Source: Bog-532 sp963830385
Lineage (GTDB): Bacteria > Actinomycetota > Actinomycetes > Streptosporangiales > Streptosporangiaceae
DNA length: 64,000 nucleotides
NCBI GenBank assembly: GCA_963830385.1
Contig: CAWHMD010000004.1
Span: 186,001-250,000, forward strand
Reading direction: 5' to 3'
Position numbers and translations under genes: made by a program. Below the pieces are notes generated by a model that was not told the DNA's origin, searched no databases, and saw only the letters and a list, made by a program, of their open reading frames with translations. Below are positions 1-7,770 of this stretch, one piece after another. Position 1 is the stretch's first letter. Every line of letters starts with the position of its first letter.

Positions 1-617
1 CTGATCAGCACGCGCAGCGGGTGGGCTACTCCGATGTCGGTGACAGCCTTGATCAGCGCGGCGGTGCCCGCGTAGATGACGCCGACCGCCACACCAAGCA
101 GGGCTGCACCGCGGCCGGTTGTCTTCTGCCGTCGTCCGACCTCGACGCAGGCCGCGGCAAGCACTGCCCCGACCACGCCGGCTATCACCGCCGGCAGCCG
201 GTCGGCAGTCTCCCGCGTCGCGTCGCCGCCCGCGGCAGCGAGCCAGACGAACCCGCCCAGCGCGGCGCAGAACAGTACGGCCCACAGTAGCTGGACGGGG
301 CTGACCTGACTGTGGTCGTGTACGCGCCGCGCTACGAGGGCGAACAACAAGCCGGTGGTCAGCAGCGGCTGCACGATCGCCAGCGCGCCGAGGTGCAGCG
401 CTGCCACCTGCAAGCCCAATCCCACCGTGTCGCAGGCGATCCCGCCCAGCCAGAGCGGGTGGGCGAGCGTGGCTCGGACGAATCGGGCTAGCGAACGCCG
501 GTGCGGGCCCCGGGCGTCGGACACTCGTCCAGCGCTGACGTGCTTGAGGCTGCTGGAAACGGCATAGGCGAGCGCCGCGCCGAGGGCTAGCGCCGTCACC
601 AGCCAGTCGTTGCCCAC
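1..617 (-). CDS. DMT/EamA-like membrane transporter (C-terminus off the window)
   Basis: Reading the complement from a GTG at 617 gives an uninterrupted frame of 205 codons that runs off the left edge. A GGAGGGG ribosome site sits about five bases before the GTG. The product is very hydrophobic: an N-terminal helix (LALGAALAYAVSSSLKH) is followed by alternating apolar segments and short charged loops, as in drug/metabolite transporters of about ten helices. Only the first six or so helices are here. No substrate can be read from sequence. It diverges from the glycosyltransferase/deacetylase pair starting at 750 across about 130 bp, so it might export their product, but that is inference. The family call is moderate because the characteristic repeat half is missing. 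Confidence 0.6.
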   Translation of the reverse strand, partial: MGNDWLVTALALGAALAYAVSSSLKHVSAGRVSDARGPHRRSLARFVRATLAHPLWLGGIACDTVGLGLQVAALHLGALAIVQPLLTTGLLFALVARRVHDHSQVSPVQLLWAVLFCAALGGFVWLAAAGGDATRETADRLPAVIAGVVGAVLAAACVEVGRRQKTTGRGAALLGVAVGVIYAGTAALIKAVTDIGVAHPLRVLI

Positions 618-749
618 CGTGACCCCTCCCGTCGCCGCCGGCCGCCTGATGCCGGCATCTTGATCGGGCTATCGTCAGACGACAGCCGGGTGTGGCCAGT
701 TCAAATCTAGATCCTGCGTTGGGAGTGTCGTGGCTCAGAGCGGACGGGC

Positions 750-1898
750 ATGTCGTCGATGCTGAGGATCGCGCATGTGAGCGACTGCTACCTGCCTCGT
801 ATAGGCGGCATCGAGACGCAGGTGCACGGGCTCGCCTTGCGTCAGCAGCGTCGGGGCCACCACGTGCAGGTGATCACGTCGGTCGGCGTCGAGGCGGACG
901 GCCTGGCCGACGACGTCCCGGTGCTGCGCCCCGCCGCGCGCGGCGGGGGCGCTGCCGGACGCATCCGCTACGGGCACTCGGTGGCGGCCCGCCGTGCTGT
1001 GCTGGCGGGCCGCCACGACGTCGTCCACGCGCATTTGTCGACGTTTTCGCCGCTGGCCCTGCTCAACGCGGCCGCGGCGGCGCGGGCGGGCGTGCCGACA
1101 GTGATCACGATGCATTCGCTGCTCGGCGCGGCGCCTCTTGGCCAGGTCGTCGATCTCCTCTCGCCCGGGCTCGCCCGGCAGGTCACGTGGACTGCCGTGA
1201 GCGATCGTTGCGCGGCCGACCTGCGCCGCGCCTTGGGTGGCCGCCGGGCGGTCAGCGTGCTGCCCAACGGGGTGGACGTCGCAGCCTGGCGGCAAGACTG
1301 CGCGCCGCGCGCCCCAGACCGGCTCGTGATCGTCAGCGTGGGCCGGCTGGCGCGGCGCAAACGCCCGCACCAGCTGCTGCGGATGCTTCGCGAGGCGCGC
1401 GCTCGCATCCCGCCGCATGTGGACGTGCAGGCGCGGATCATCGGCGACGGCCCGCTGTACGCGTCGCTGCGACGCGATCTCGCGCGGCACGGCATGTCTG
1501 ACTGGGCGCGGCTGCTCGGTGGCTGCCCGCACTCCCGGATCCGCGAGATCTACCGGGACGCCGACCTCTACGTTGCCCCGGCCAAGCTGGAGTCCTTCGG
1601 CATCGCCGCGTTGGAGGCCCGCTGCGCGGGACTGCCCGTGATCGCCTATGCCCGCACCGGGGTCGCAGACTACATCGTCGACGGGCGTGATGGGCTGCTC
1701 GTCGACGACGACGCCGCGATGGTCGACGCGCTCACGGCCGCCGCGACGTCGCCTGGCCGGCTGGCCGCCATCCGCTCGCACAACGCCTGCCACCCTCCGC
1801 TGGTGAGCTGGGCGGAGGTGCTAGACCGCACCGAGGAGATCTATGCGCCCGTCGCCCCGGCCACTCGCTCGCCGAGCTCGGTTGCGGGCGCTGAATGA
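750..1898 (+). CDS. GT4-family glycosyltransferase
   Basis: 382 residues in a GT-B fold pattern. The N-terminal acceptor half starts MLRIAHVSDCYLPRIGGIE, with the glycine-rich loop typical of GT4 enzymes. The C-terminal donor half has VSVGRLARRKRPHQLL (about residues 191-206) and the nucleotide-sugar signature ESFGIAALEARCAGLPVIA (about 276-294), whose EX7E glutamates bind the donor. It would act at the inner face of the membrane or in the cytosol, moving a UDP- or GDP-sugar to an unknown acceptor. Its stop overlaps the start of a PIG-L deacetylase (ATGA), a GT4 + deacetylase arrangement that echoes MshA/MshB (mycothiol) and BshA/BshB (bacillithiol). The acceptor here is unknown. A second ATG at 759 is an alternative start; neither has a strong ribosome site. 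Confidence 0.85.
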   Translation: MSSMLRIAHVSDCYLPRIGGIETQVHGLALRQQRRGHHVQVITSVGVEADGLADDVPVLRPAARGGGAAGRIRYGHSVAARRAVLAGRHDVVHAHLSTFSPLALLNAAAAARAGVPTVITMHSLLGAAPLGQVVDLLSPGLARQVTWTAVSDRCAADLRRALGGRRAVSVLPNGVDVAAWRQDCAPRAPDRLVIVSVGRLARRKRPHQLLRMLREARARIPPHVDVQARIIGDGPLYASLRRDLARHGMSDWARLLGGCPHSRIREIYRDADLYVAPAKLESFGIAALEARCAGLPVIAYARTGVADYIVDGRDGLLVDDDAAMVDALTAAATSPGRLAAIRSHNACHPPLVSWAEVLDRTEEIYAPVAPATRSPSSVAGAE

Positions 1899-2695
1899 GC
1901 ACGATCGTCTTCATCCATGCCCACCCCGACGACGAGGCGCTGCTGACAGGCGGGACGATGGCACTGCTCGCCCGGGCGGGGCATCGCGTGGTGCTCGCCA
2001 CCGCCACGGCGGGGGAGGCCGGCCTTGCCGAGACGGCGACGCCCGACCTCGGGCGGCGCCGGGCCGACGAGCTCGCCCGCGCGGCGGCTCTCCTGGGCTG
2101 CGCGCGTACCGTGCTGCTCGGCTATCCCGACTCGGGTATGCGGGAGCACCCGGTCGCTCGTCCGGACGCGTTCGCGCGGCAACCTGTGCACGTCCCGGCG
2201 CGACGGCTGGCCGAGCTGCTCTGCGAGGAGCAGGCGGACGCTGTGTGCTGCTACGACCCAGCCGGTGGTTACGGCCATCCCGACCACGTGCAGGTGCACC
2301 GGATCGGGCTGGCCGCGGCTGAACTGGCCAGGACGCCAGTCGTGCTGCAAGCGACGGTCGACCGCCGCGCGCTGCAGCGGGCGCTGCGGATGCTGAGCTT
2401 CATCCGCCCCGACGTCCCCGAGCTGCGTCCCGGCCGTTACGAGCGGCTGTTCACCGCCCATGAGCTGATCACGCACCGCGTCAACGTCGGCGCCGTCATC
2501 GACGTCAAACGAGCCGCGATGAGCGCGCACGTCAGCCAGGCCGGCGCCGATGACGGCGAACGGATGTTGGCGCGGTTTCTGCGACTGCCGCCTCCGGCGT
2601 TCCGGCTAGTGTTCGGCCGCGAGTGGTTCGTCGAGGCCGGACGCAAAAGCCATTCCGGCGGATGGCGTTGTCTCACGAAGCTGACGCACGTTTAG
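1895..2695 (+). CDS. PIG-L/LmbE-family zinc deacetylase
   Basis: 266 residues. The metal-binding motif of the PIG-L family is near the N-terminus as HAHPDDEALLTGG (His10, Asp12-Asp13), and the second motif GHPDH is at residues 127-131. In this family these residues hold a Zn ion and hydrolyse an N-acetyl group from GlcNAc conjugates (MshB, BshB, GlcNAc-PI deacetylase) or act in amide chemistry on natural products. It overlaps the preceding glycosyltransferase by four bases (ATGA), so the two are translated together and probably act in sequence: add GlcNAc, then deacetylate. The length is slightly below MshB (about 300). Without the acceptor I cannot say whether the product is a thiol, a lipid or an antibiotic-type sugar. 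Confidence 0.85.
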   Translation: MSTIVFIHAHPDDEALLTGGTMALLARAGHRVVLATATAGEAGLAETATPDLGRRRADELARAAALLGCARTVLLGYPDSGMREHPVARPDAFARQPVHVPARRLAELLCEEQADAVCCYDPAGGYGHPDHVQVHRIGLAAAELARTPVVLQATVDRRALQRALRMLSFIRPDVPELRPGRYERLFTAHELITHRVNVGAVIDVKRAAMSAHVSQAGADDGERMLARFLRLPPPAFRLVFGREWFVEAGRKSHSGGWRCLTKLTHV

Positions 2696-2722
2696 CTAAG
2701 CGCCTCGTCTCAAGATCCGTGA

Positions 2723-3145
2723 TCAGAGCACCGGCGGATTGATTCCAAGCGCAGCAAAGATGCGGAGCACGGACTGATACCGCTCCTCTGTAATCCCCAG
2801 GTTTCCGCCCTCGAACAGGCGGAGCTGCGACGTCGCCCACTCATGCCAGCAGCGGAACGTCTCATTAAGACTGACCCCGAGCGCCGCCGCGACATCCTCT
2901 GGCTGCGCGCCGTTGAGGAGCGCGCCGTGGATGCTGATCGGCCGCCAGCGCTGGAGCCACATGGCCAGTGCTGACATATGTGCTAGCTCGGCCAGATGAT
3001 CACACGCCGTCTCCTGGCCTGGCCACGGCCACGACATCCGATCGGCCCACTGCTCGGCCAGCTTGAATGCCCCGATCTCCTGCGCCGTCTCCAAGGTCAC
3101 CGGCCGGTCCGAAACGGCCGCCAGACGTTGATAGTCAGTGCTCAT
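2723..3145 (-). CDS. hypothetical protein with a possible HTH-like segment
   Basis: 140 residues, starting at an ATG preceded by a very good ribosome site (GAGGAGGG, about five bases upstream), which supports it as real. Visible content: a mostly helical, Trp-rich protein with a segment around residues 88-110 (AALGVSLNETFRCWHEWA) that has the size and spacing of a helix-turn-helix, followed by a C-terminal ERYQSVLRIFAALGI helix. I do not recognise the family with confidence. It converges with the deacetylase (gap 27 bp), and upstream lies only a truncated tRNA, so it has the look of accessory cargo or a remnant of a mobile element. No function is assigned. Confidence 0.6.
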   Translation of the reverse strand: MSTDYQRLAAVSDRPVTLETAQEIGAFKLAEQWADRMSWPWPGQETACDHLAELAHMSALAMWLQRWRPISIHGALLNGAQPEDVAAALGVSLNETFRCWHEWATSQLRLFEGGNLGITEERYQSVLRIFAALGINPPVL

Positions 3146-3269
3146 ACGTGCCCTCCTCGGAGGTCCGAGACGGGCACTCGCAGCGCGGATTTTTAAGCGT
3201 CTGATTCGGTGCGCACCGGTCGTTCGCTTGTTCGGTTTCTCCTGGTTAGCACAGCGGAGAGCGCGGAAC

Positions 3270-3309
3270 GATCCGTAGTCAGATGCTCTATCCGTTGAGC
3301 TACGAGCGC
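3270..3309 (-). tRNA. truncated tRNA-Arg(ACG), 5' half only
   Basis: The complement from 3309 reads as the 5' half of a bacterial tRNA-Arg: acceptor strand GCGCTCG, D-arm TAGCTCAACGGATAGAGCA, then the anticodon arm with loop CTACGGA, giving anticodon ACG. After GGATC the match stops: no variable loop, no GGTTCGAATCC T-arm and no CCA-side acceptor follow in the next 100 bases. An 'ATCAGA' about 60 bases further on could be the displaced 3' anticodon-stem strand, but no T-arm follows it. This is therefore a remnant, not a working gene. Such halves mark integration/excision or deletion breakpoints at tRNA genes. Confidence 0.7.
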
Positions 3310-3384
3310 TGGTGCCCCGATAGTCTACGGCAACCTCGGCCCTGGCTGTGCAGGGCTGACGATCTAGCTCGGCGCGGTGGAGAA

Positions 3385-3540
3385 TTACTCCACCTGGATC
3401 CAGCTGATCAGATCGTCGTTGCTCACCGCCGCCAGCAGGGCCGGGTGGTCCGTGGACATGTGGCCCCGGATCTTCCCGACCACCTGGTCATCACTGTCGC
3501 CGCGTGCCACGTAGCCGCATTCGCATCGAATCAGCTTCAT
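3385..3540 (-). CDS. DUF1059 small cysteine-containing protein
   Basis: 51 residues starting at an ATG with a ribosome site GGAGG about seven bases upstream. The sequence starts MKLIRCECGYVARGDSDDQ and carries a C-x-C-G pair and downstream His residues (GHMSTDHP), the pattern of the DUF1059 family of very short actinobacterial and archaeal proteins. The Cys and His residues could bind a metal; no function is established. It diverges from the BTAD regulator at 3592 with a 51-bp shared promoter region, so the regulator may control it. It is short but well supported by start context and family resemblance. Confidence 0.7.
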   Translation of the reverse strand: MKLIRCECGYVARGDSDDQVVGKIRGHMSTDHPALLAAVSNDDLISWIQVE

Positions 3541-3591
3541 CGTCGTGCCTCCGCTCTGGCCGCTTGCGCCAGCGTAAGCCAGGATGTTGGC

Positions 3592-4350
3592 GTGACCTTG
3601 GCGTCCTCGCCTCTGGTGCGGATCCAGATCTGCGGGGCGCTGGCTGTGGAGTGCGACGGCCAGCGGCTGGATGCCCGCCTGCCCGGCCGCCAGGGTCGGT
3701 TGCTGTTCGCCTACCTGGTGGTCAACCGGCACCGCCACGTTCCCCGGTACGAGCTGGCCGAGGCGCTGTGGCGTGAACCTGATCCGGCGACGATCGATCC
3801 CCGGCTCAACCCGCTGCTGTCCAAACTGCGCCGGGTCTTCGGCCCGGATGCGGTGGACGGGCGCTCCACCCTCCGGCTGTGCCTGCGCAATGTGTGGGTC
3901 GATCTGGAAGCGGCCGCCGAGGCCATCCACAAGGCCGAGTCCTCGGTCGCTCAGCAGAGCTGGTCGCGAGCCTGGGGGCCGGCGCTCACCGCACTGTTCG
4001 TGGCCGAGCGGGACTTCCTCCCCGGCGAAGATGCCCCCTGGATCGATGAGGTCCGGCATCAGCTCACCGAGCTGCGCCTGCGCGCGCTGGAGTGCTACGC
4101 GGCCGCCAGCCTGGGCGTCGGCGAGACCGAGCTGGCCGGTGCGGTCCGGACCGGCCGGCAGCTCACCCGCCTGGCCCCGCTGCGGGAGAGCGGTTACCGC
4201 TACCTCATGCAGGCCCTCGCCGCCGAGGGCAACCTGGCCGAAGCCATCGGCGTCTATGGCCAGCTGTGCGAGCACCTGAGAGACCAGCTCGGTGTCTCAC
4301 CCAGTCCCGACACCCGCCAGCTCTACGAACGCCTGCTCGCCGCGACCTGA
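3592..4350 (+). CDS. SARP-like transcriptional regulator (winged helix + BTAD)
   Basis: About 252 residues from a GTG at 3592; the frame is open further upstream, but that part runs through the tRNA remnant and the opposite-strand DUF1059 gene and has no family content. Residues about 8-95 form an OmpR-type winged helix as in SARP regulators (IQICGALAVECDGQRL then LLSKLRRVFG). Residues about 100-250 form the bacterial transcriptional activator domain, ending in the usual AIGVYGQLCEHLRDQLGVSPSPDTRQLYERLL. SARPs bind direct repeats of heptamers and activate antibiotic or stress genes. This one is compact, with no NB-ARC or TPR extension. It diverges from the DUF1059 gene, its likely nearest target. 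The start is uncertain because the ribosome site is weak. Confidence 0.75.
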   Translation: MTLASSPLVRIQICGALAVECDGQRLDARLPGRQGRLLFAYLVVNRHRHVPRYELAEALWREPDPATIDPRLNPLLSKLRRVFGPDAVDGRSTLRLCLRNVWVDLEAAAEAIHKAESSVAQQSWSRAWGPALTALFVAERDFLPGEDAPWIDEVRHQLTELRLRALECYAAASLGVGETELAGAVRTGRQLTRLAPLRESGYRYLMQALAAEGNLAEAIGVYGQLCEHLRDQLGVSPSPDTRQLYERLLAAT

Positions 4351-4444
4351 CCGGCCGCCAAGGTTTCGCCAACCTCCCCGCAATGTTGCGACAAGGGCGC
4401 CGCCGTAGACCTGTGGCCAAAGAGCGCGACCACAGGAGGTTCGC

Positions 4445-5356
4445 ATGAACATGAAAGCGACAGCGGCAACGGCAGCGTCCACGCCTCGCCCGGCCCCCAG
4501 CGACCAGGTGCTGGTGGATCCCGAATGGCTGCAAGCCCGTCTGGATGACCCGCGTGTACGGGTGGTCGAAGTCGACGTCAGCCCGGCCGCCTACGACCAG
4601 TGGCACATTGACGGCGCGGTGCTGTGGAACGTCTACGCCGACCTGAAGGACGCCGACTACGGCCTGGCGGGAAGAGCCGCCCTGGAACGGCTGGTCACGC
4701 GCTCAGGAATCGGCCCGGACTCGACCGTGGTGTTCTACGGGTACGCGCCTGCCCTGGGCTTGTGGCTGATGAAGCTCTACGGGCACCCCGACGTGCGCAT
4801 CCTGGACTGCTCGCGTGAGACCTGGCGGGCGGGCGGCTACCCGTGGAGCACGGCCGCCAGCGAACCGCCTGCGGGCAGCTTCGCCCTCGGGGCCGAGGAT
4901 TCTCGCATCCGGGCCGACCGGGCGGCGGTGGACGGGGCCATCGGCCAGCCGGCCACCACTCTGATCGACGTGCGCTCGGCGGCTGAGTACCGGGGCGAGC
5001 GCTTCTGGCCGTCGGGCGGCATGGAACCGGGCGGCCGGGCCGGCCACGTACCCTCGGCCATCCACCAGCCCGTCGATGACCTCCAGCACGAAGACGGATC
5101 GTTCCGCTCCGCGGCGGAGCTGCGCCGCCGGTTCGCGCCGGCCGTCCTCGCGAGCAGCGGGGACCTGATCACCTACTGCACCATCGGCGGGCGGGCGGCC
5201 ACCGCCTGGTTCGTGCTCACCTACCTGATCGGACGCGACCGGGTGCGGGTCTACGACGGATCGTGGGCCGAGTGGGGGCGCCTCCCAGACACCCCGGTTG
5301 AGGGCTGTGTCAAAACCGGCGGCGAGCGCGCAGACTGGGACAGAAGCAGCCGGTGA
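4445..5356 (+). CDS. sulfurtransferase with two rhodanese domains
   Basis: 303 residues from an ATG with a strong AGGAGG ribosome site. Two rhodanese folds in tandem: an N-terminal structural one (about 25-140, LVDPEWLQARLDDPRVRVVEVDV) and a C-terminal catalytic one (about 160-290) with DVRSAAEYRGE and the active-site loop YCTIGGRAATAWF, whose Cys would carry the persulfide. It resembles thiosulfate/mercaptopyruvate sulfurtransferases (SseA/CysA type, about 280-300 residues) that move sulfane sulfur to cyanide or thiol acceptors. The Ala/Thr-rich first 20 residues are an unusual extension. It stands alone; the broken AraC gene just downstream may once have regulated it. Confidence 0.85.
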   Translation: MNMKATAATAASTPRPAPSDQVLVDPEWLQARLDDPRVRVVEVDVSPAAYDQWHIDGAVLWNVYADLKDADYGLAGRAALERLVTRSGIGPDSTVVFYGYAPALGLWLMKLYGHPDVRILDCSRETWRAGGYPWSTAASEPPAGSFALGAEDSRIRADRAAVDGAIGQPATTLIDVRSAAEYRGERFWPSGGMEPGGRAGHVPSAIHQPVDDLQHEDGSFRSAAELRRRFAPAVLASSGDLITYCTIGGRAATAWFVLTYLIGRDRVRVYDGSWAEWGRLPDTPVEGCVKTGGERADWDRSSR

Positions 5357-5390
5357 GGCGACGGTTCAGCCGTTGCCGCGGGAGGTGCGC

Positions 5391-6072
5391 GTGATCCTTC
5401 TTGACACGGCCGGGGTGGAGCCGCGGCATCGCGGCGAGGTGGTCCGTGCGGCGCTGCTGAGCGTGTCGGTGCCGACCGAGGTGCCGCTGGCCGACGCGTC
5501 GCACTCGCCCGAAACCACCTGGGCGCGGATGGAATTCTGGGATTTCGGCGACACCAACCTGTTCGCCAGCGCCAGCTCGAGTTTCCGGCTGGCCCGCAGC
5601 CGGCGGCACCTGGCAATACAGGGGCCGCCGCTGGTCGCGCTGGCGGTGCAGACGGCGGCGACGGCCCGCTTCGAGCAGTGCGGGCGGCAGTACCAGGTGC
5701 GGCCGGAGAGCTGATGCTCAACGATCTCACCGCGGCCTACGGCTATGGCTGGGACGGCGCCGGTGGCGCCTGCGCGTTCCAGCTCTCCCACGAGGTGCTG
5801 GGGCTGCCGCCGGACGTCATCCGGGCGGCGGCCGGGCGGCTGCCGGCCAGCCCGCTCTACGACCTCACCCGTACGCACCTGGCTCACCTGCACCGCCATC
5901 GCGCCGACCTGGAGGGCGGCCCGGCCGGCCGGTGAACGCGTCGCTGACCATCGGCGCGGTGGCCCGGCGGTGCGGCTTCAGCAACCTGAGCCACTTCAGC
6001 CGTCGCTTCCGGCAGCGGTACGGAGTCAGCCCGCGCCAGTGGCAGGAGCAGAACGTGGACTGTGCGCGCTGA
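5391..6072 (+). pseudogene. AraC-family regulator, frameshifted and internally deleted
   Basis: Three reading frames together spell one AraC/XylS regulator. From the GTG at 5391 (ribosome site GGGAGG) the cupin-like sensor reads to RQYQVRPES, where TGA at 5712 stops it. A -1/+2 shift at the TGATG overlap continues the same domain as LMLNDLTAAYGYGWDG up to 5935. A third frame from about 5932 gives the last HTH: LTIGAVARRCGFSNLSHFS then RQRYGVSPRQWQ, ending at 6072. The first HTH of the AraC domain (roughly 60 residues expected) is missing. So there is at least one frameshift and one deletion, and the gene should be non-functional. The overlap could in principle allow re-initiation of the middle piece, but the missing HTH argues against activity. 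Confidence 0.75.
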
Positions 6073-6262
6073 GCACAGATACCGTGCACGATCAGCACGT
6101 TCAGCGGCGCGGGGCGTGCGTACCTTAGCCCGGTGAGCGACAGTCCCACCAGCGGCGGTACTGCCCGGCCGCGGCCACGCGCTCACGATCGACCACGGCT
6201 GGGCCGATGTGGCCCATGCCGCGCTGGACTTCATCACCGCTCAGCTCTGAAAGGACATGTTC

Positions 6263-7012
6263 ATGCCCACGATCACGTCTGCGGACGGTACCGAGATTTT
6301 CTACAAGGACTGGGGTGCGGGTCAGCCGATCGTGTTCAGCCACGGATGGCCGCTGTCGGGTGATGACTGGGACACCCAGATGATGTTCTTCCTGGGCCAC
6401 GGTTACCGGGTGATCGCCCATGACCGGCGCGGTCACGGCCGTTCGGCCCAGGTCGCTGACGGGCACGACATGGACCATTACGCCGATGACCTGGCCGCGG
6501 TCACCGCTCACCTGGACCTGCACGACGCGATTCACGTGGGGCATTCCACCGGCGGCGGGGAGGTCGTGCGGTACATCGCCCGGCACGGGCAGGACCGGGT
6601 CGCGCGGGCGGTGCTGATCAGCTCGGTGCCGCCGCTGATGGTCAAGACCGACGCCAACCCCGGTGGCCTGCCCAAGGACGTGTTCGACGGCATCCAGGCG
6701 CAGGTCGCCCAGCAGGGCGTGATCGCGAACTGGTGGCGGCAGGGCATGATGGGCGGCGCCAAGGCCCACTACGACGGCGTCGTCGCGTTCTCCCAGACCG
6801 ACTTCACCCAGGACCTGAAAAAGATCACCGTCCCCGTCCTGGTCATGCACGGCGACGACGACCAGGTCGTCCCCTACGCCGACTCCGGGCCGCTATCGGC
6901 GGAGCTGGTGCAGAACGGGACGCTGAAGACCTACCACGGGTACCCGCACGGCATGCCCACCACCGAAGCCGACACCATCAACGCAGACCTGCTCACCTGG
7001 CTCAAGAGCTGA
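6263..7012 (+). CDS. alpha/beta hydrolase (non-haem chloroperoxidase-like), shortened
   Basis: 249 residues from the ATG at 6263 (AAAGG nine bases before); an in-frame ATG at 6257 lies too close to that site. Strong resemblance to cofactor-free haloperoxidase/esterases: GHSTGGGEV with nucleophile Ser95, GDDDQVVP with the acid, and PHGMPTTEAD with the His. The family is normally about 274 residues. Here DVFDGIQAQV runs directly into AQQGVIANWWRQGMMGGAKAHY, so about 22-25 residues of the lid (the FYRD...GPFYGFNRPG stretch in relatives) are missing in frame. The catalytic triad is intact, so it may still be an esterase with an altered pocket. It is a single gene with no operon partner. Confidence 0.85.
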   Translation: MPTITSADGTEIFYKDWGAGQPIVFSHGWPLSGDDWDTQMMFFLGHGYRVIAHDRRGHGRSAQVADGHDMDHYADDLAAVTAHLDLHDAIHVGHSTGGGEVVRYIARHGQDRVARAVLISSVPPLMVKTDANPGGLPKDVFDGIQAQVAQQGVIANWWRQGMMGGAKAHYDGVVAFSQTDFTQDLKKITVPVLVMHGDDDQVVPYADSGPLSAELVQNGTLKTYHGYPHGMPTTEADTINADLLTWLKS

Positions 7013-7033
7013 CGCCAGCGGCTCAGCCGAGCG

Positions 7034-7264
7034 TCAGAGCTTGCCCATCTTGGCGCACGGGGTTGAGATCCGTACCAGGCGTGAGCCGAAGTCGACGACG
7101 ACGGCGGTGCTGTCCTCGACGGTGACGACCCGGCCGAGTCCGTAGCGGTCGTGCGTCACCTGGTCGTGCACCGCATACTGCTCAGGCGGCGGCGCGCTCA
7201 CCGCCGCCTTGTTGAATGGGCTGGTGGCCAGGTGACGCCGTGGGGTGGCGTGGTCGGGCTTCAT
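7034..7264 (-). CDS. small protein resembling the UvrD/CarD-like tail domain
   Basis: 76 residues. The second half (QYAVHDQVTHDRYGLGRVVTVEDSTAVVVDFGSR, broken here as positions about 29-62) has the pattern of the SH3/Tudor-like fold at the C-terminus of UvrD/PcrA helicases and related to CarD: a basic 'VxHxxYGxGxVV' strand-turn-strand followed by 'VDFG'. In helicases that module contacts RNA polymerase. Here it is free-standing with only a 28-residue Pro/Ala-rich leader and a short AKMGKL tail. The start ATG has GGAGGG three bases upstream, rather close. It converges with the alpha/beta hydrolase. The function is unknown; a transcription-associated role is inference. Confidence 0.6.
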   Translation of the reverse strand: MKPDHATPRRHLATSPFNKAAVSAPPPEQYAVHDQVTHDRYGLGRVVTVEDSTAVVVDFGSRLVRISTPCAKMGKL

Positions 7265-7354
7265 TACCCTCCAGTATGCGCGTGTCTTCCAGGCGCCGCT
7301 CGTTTTCGGCCAGGCTGTAATACGGCTGATACCCGGGCGGTCCGGTGACCCGGC

Positions 7355-7558
7355 TTAGAGCGGCCGGACGTGCTCGGCCTGCGGGCCCTTGGGGCCCTGG
7401 GCGATGTCGAACTCCACCCGCTGGTCCTCGTTCAGGCTGCGGTAGCCGGTGGACTCGATGGCGGAGAAGTGCACGAACACGTCCGCGCTGTTGTCATCGT
7501 TGCTGATGAACCCGTAGCCCTTGTCTGCGTTGAACCACTTCACAGTGCCCTGTGCCAT
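7355..7558 (-). CDS. cold shock protein (CspA family)
   Basis: 67 residues from the ATG at 7558, exactly the family length. RNP1 (KGYGFIS) and RNP2 (VFVHFSAI) are intact within MAQGTVKWFNADKGYGF. It is a single OB-fold RNA/ssDNA chaperone that melts mRNA structure. The open frame extends 21 codons upstream, but MAQGTVKWF is the conserved N-terminus and a GAAGGGA ribosome site lies just before it. The region 7559-7690 upstream has no gene and probably holds a long 5' leader, as is common for csp genes, though no defined thermosensor fold was established here. Confidence 0.95.
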   Translation of the reverse strand: MAQGTVKWFNADKGYGFISNDDNSADVFVHFSAIESTGYRSLNEDQRVEFDIAQGPKGPQAEHVRPL

Positions 7559-7770
7559 GGGAGGTTCCCTTCCTGGGAATGAGAATGTCTCCGCACCTTG
7601 CGGAGACGCCGCCGTGGGCAACGGCTGGGCACCATCTCCGGTGACTGCACCTGCCCGCTAGTACATCCGCGAGCGCGGCCCGAGCCACGTACACAGAAAA
7701 CTACGACAGATGAAATTGAAGCACATCCAGCCTCGTCGTGGGCAACAGACGCCGTCCGTCCCCCGGATGC

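Noticed and set aside
3146..3309. Intact tRNA-Arg with an intron
   Set aside because: A strand complementary to the acceptor (CGAGTGC) and an ATCAGA occur downstream, but there is no T-arm (TTCGA loop), so an intron-bearing tRNA is not supported.
3283..3591. N-terminal extension of the BTAD regulator frame
   Set aside because: It translates the tRNA remnant and the complement of DUF1059 and has no family similarity; the GTG at 3592 is the better start.
6133..6250. Short frames between the AraC remnant and the hydrolase, one ending HGWADVAHAALDFITAQL
   Set aside because: It could be the tail of a lost gene, but it is too short and lacks a start; left unannotated.
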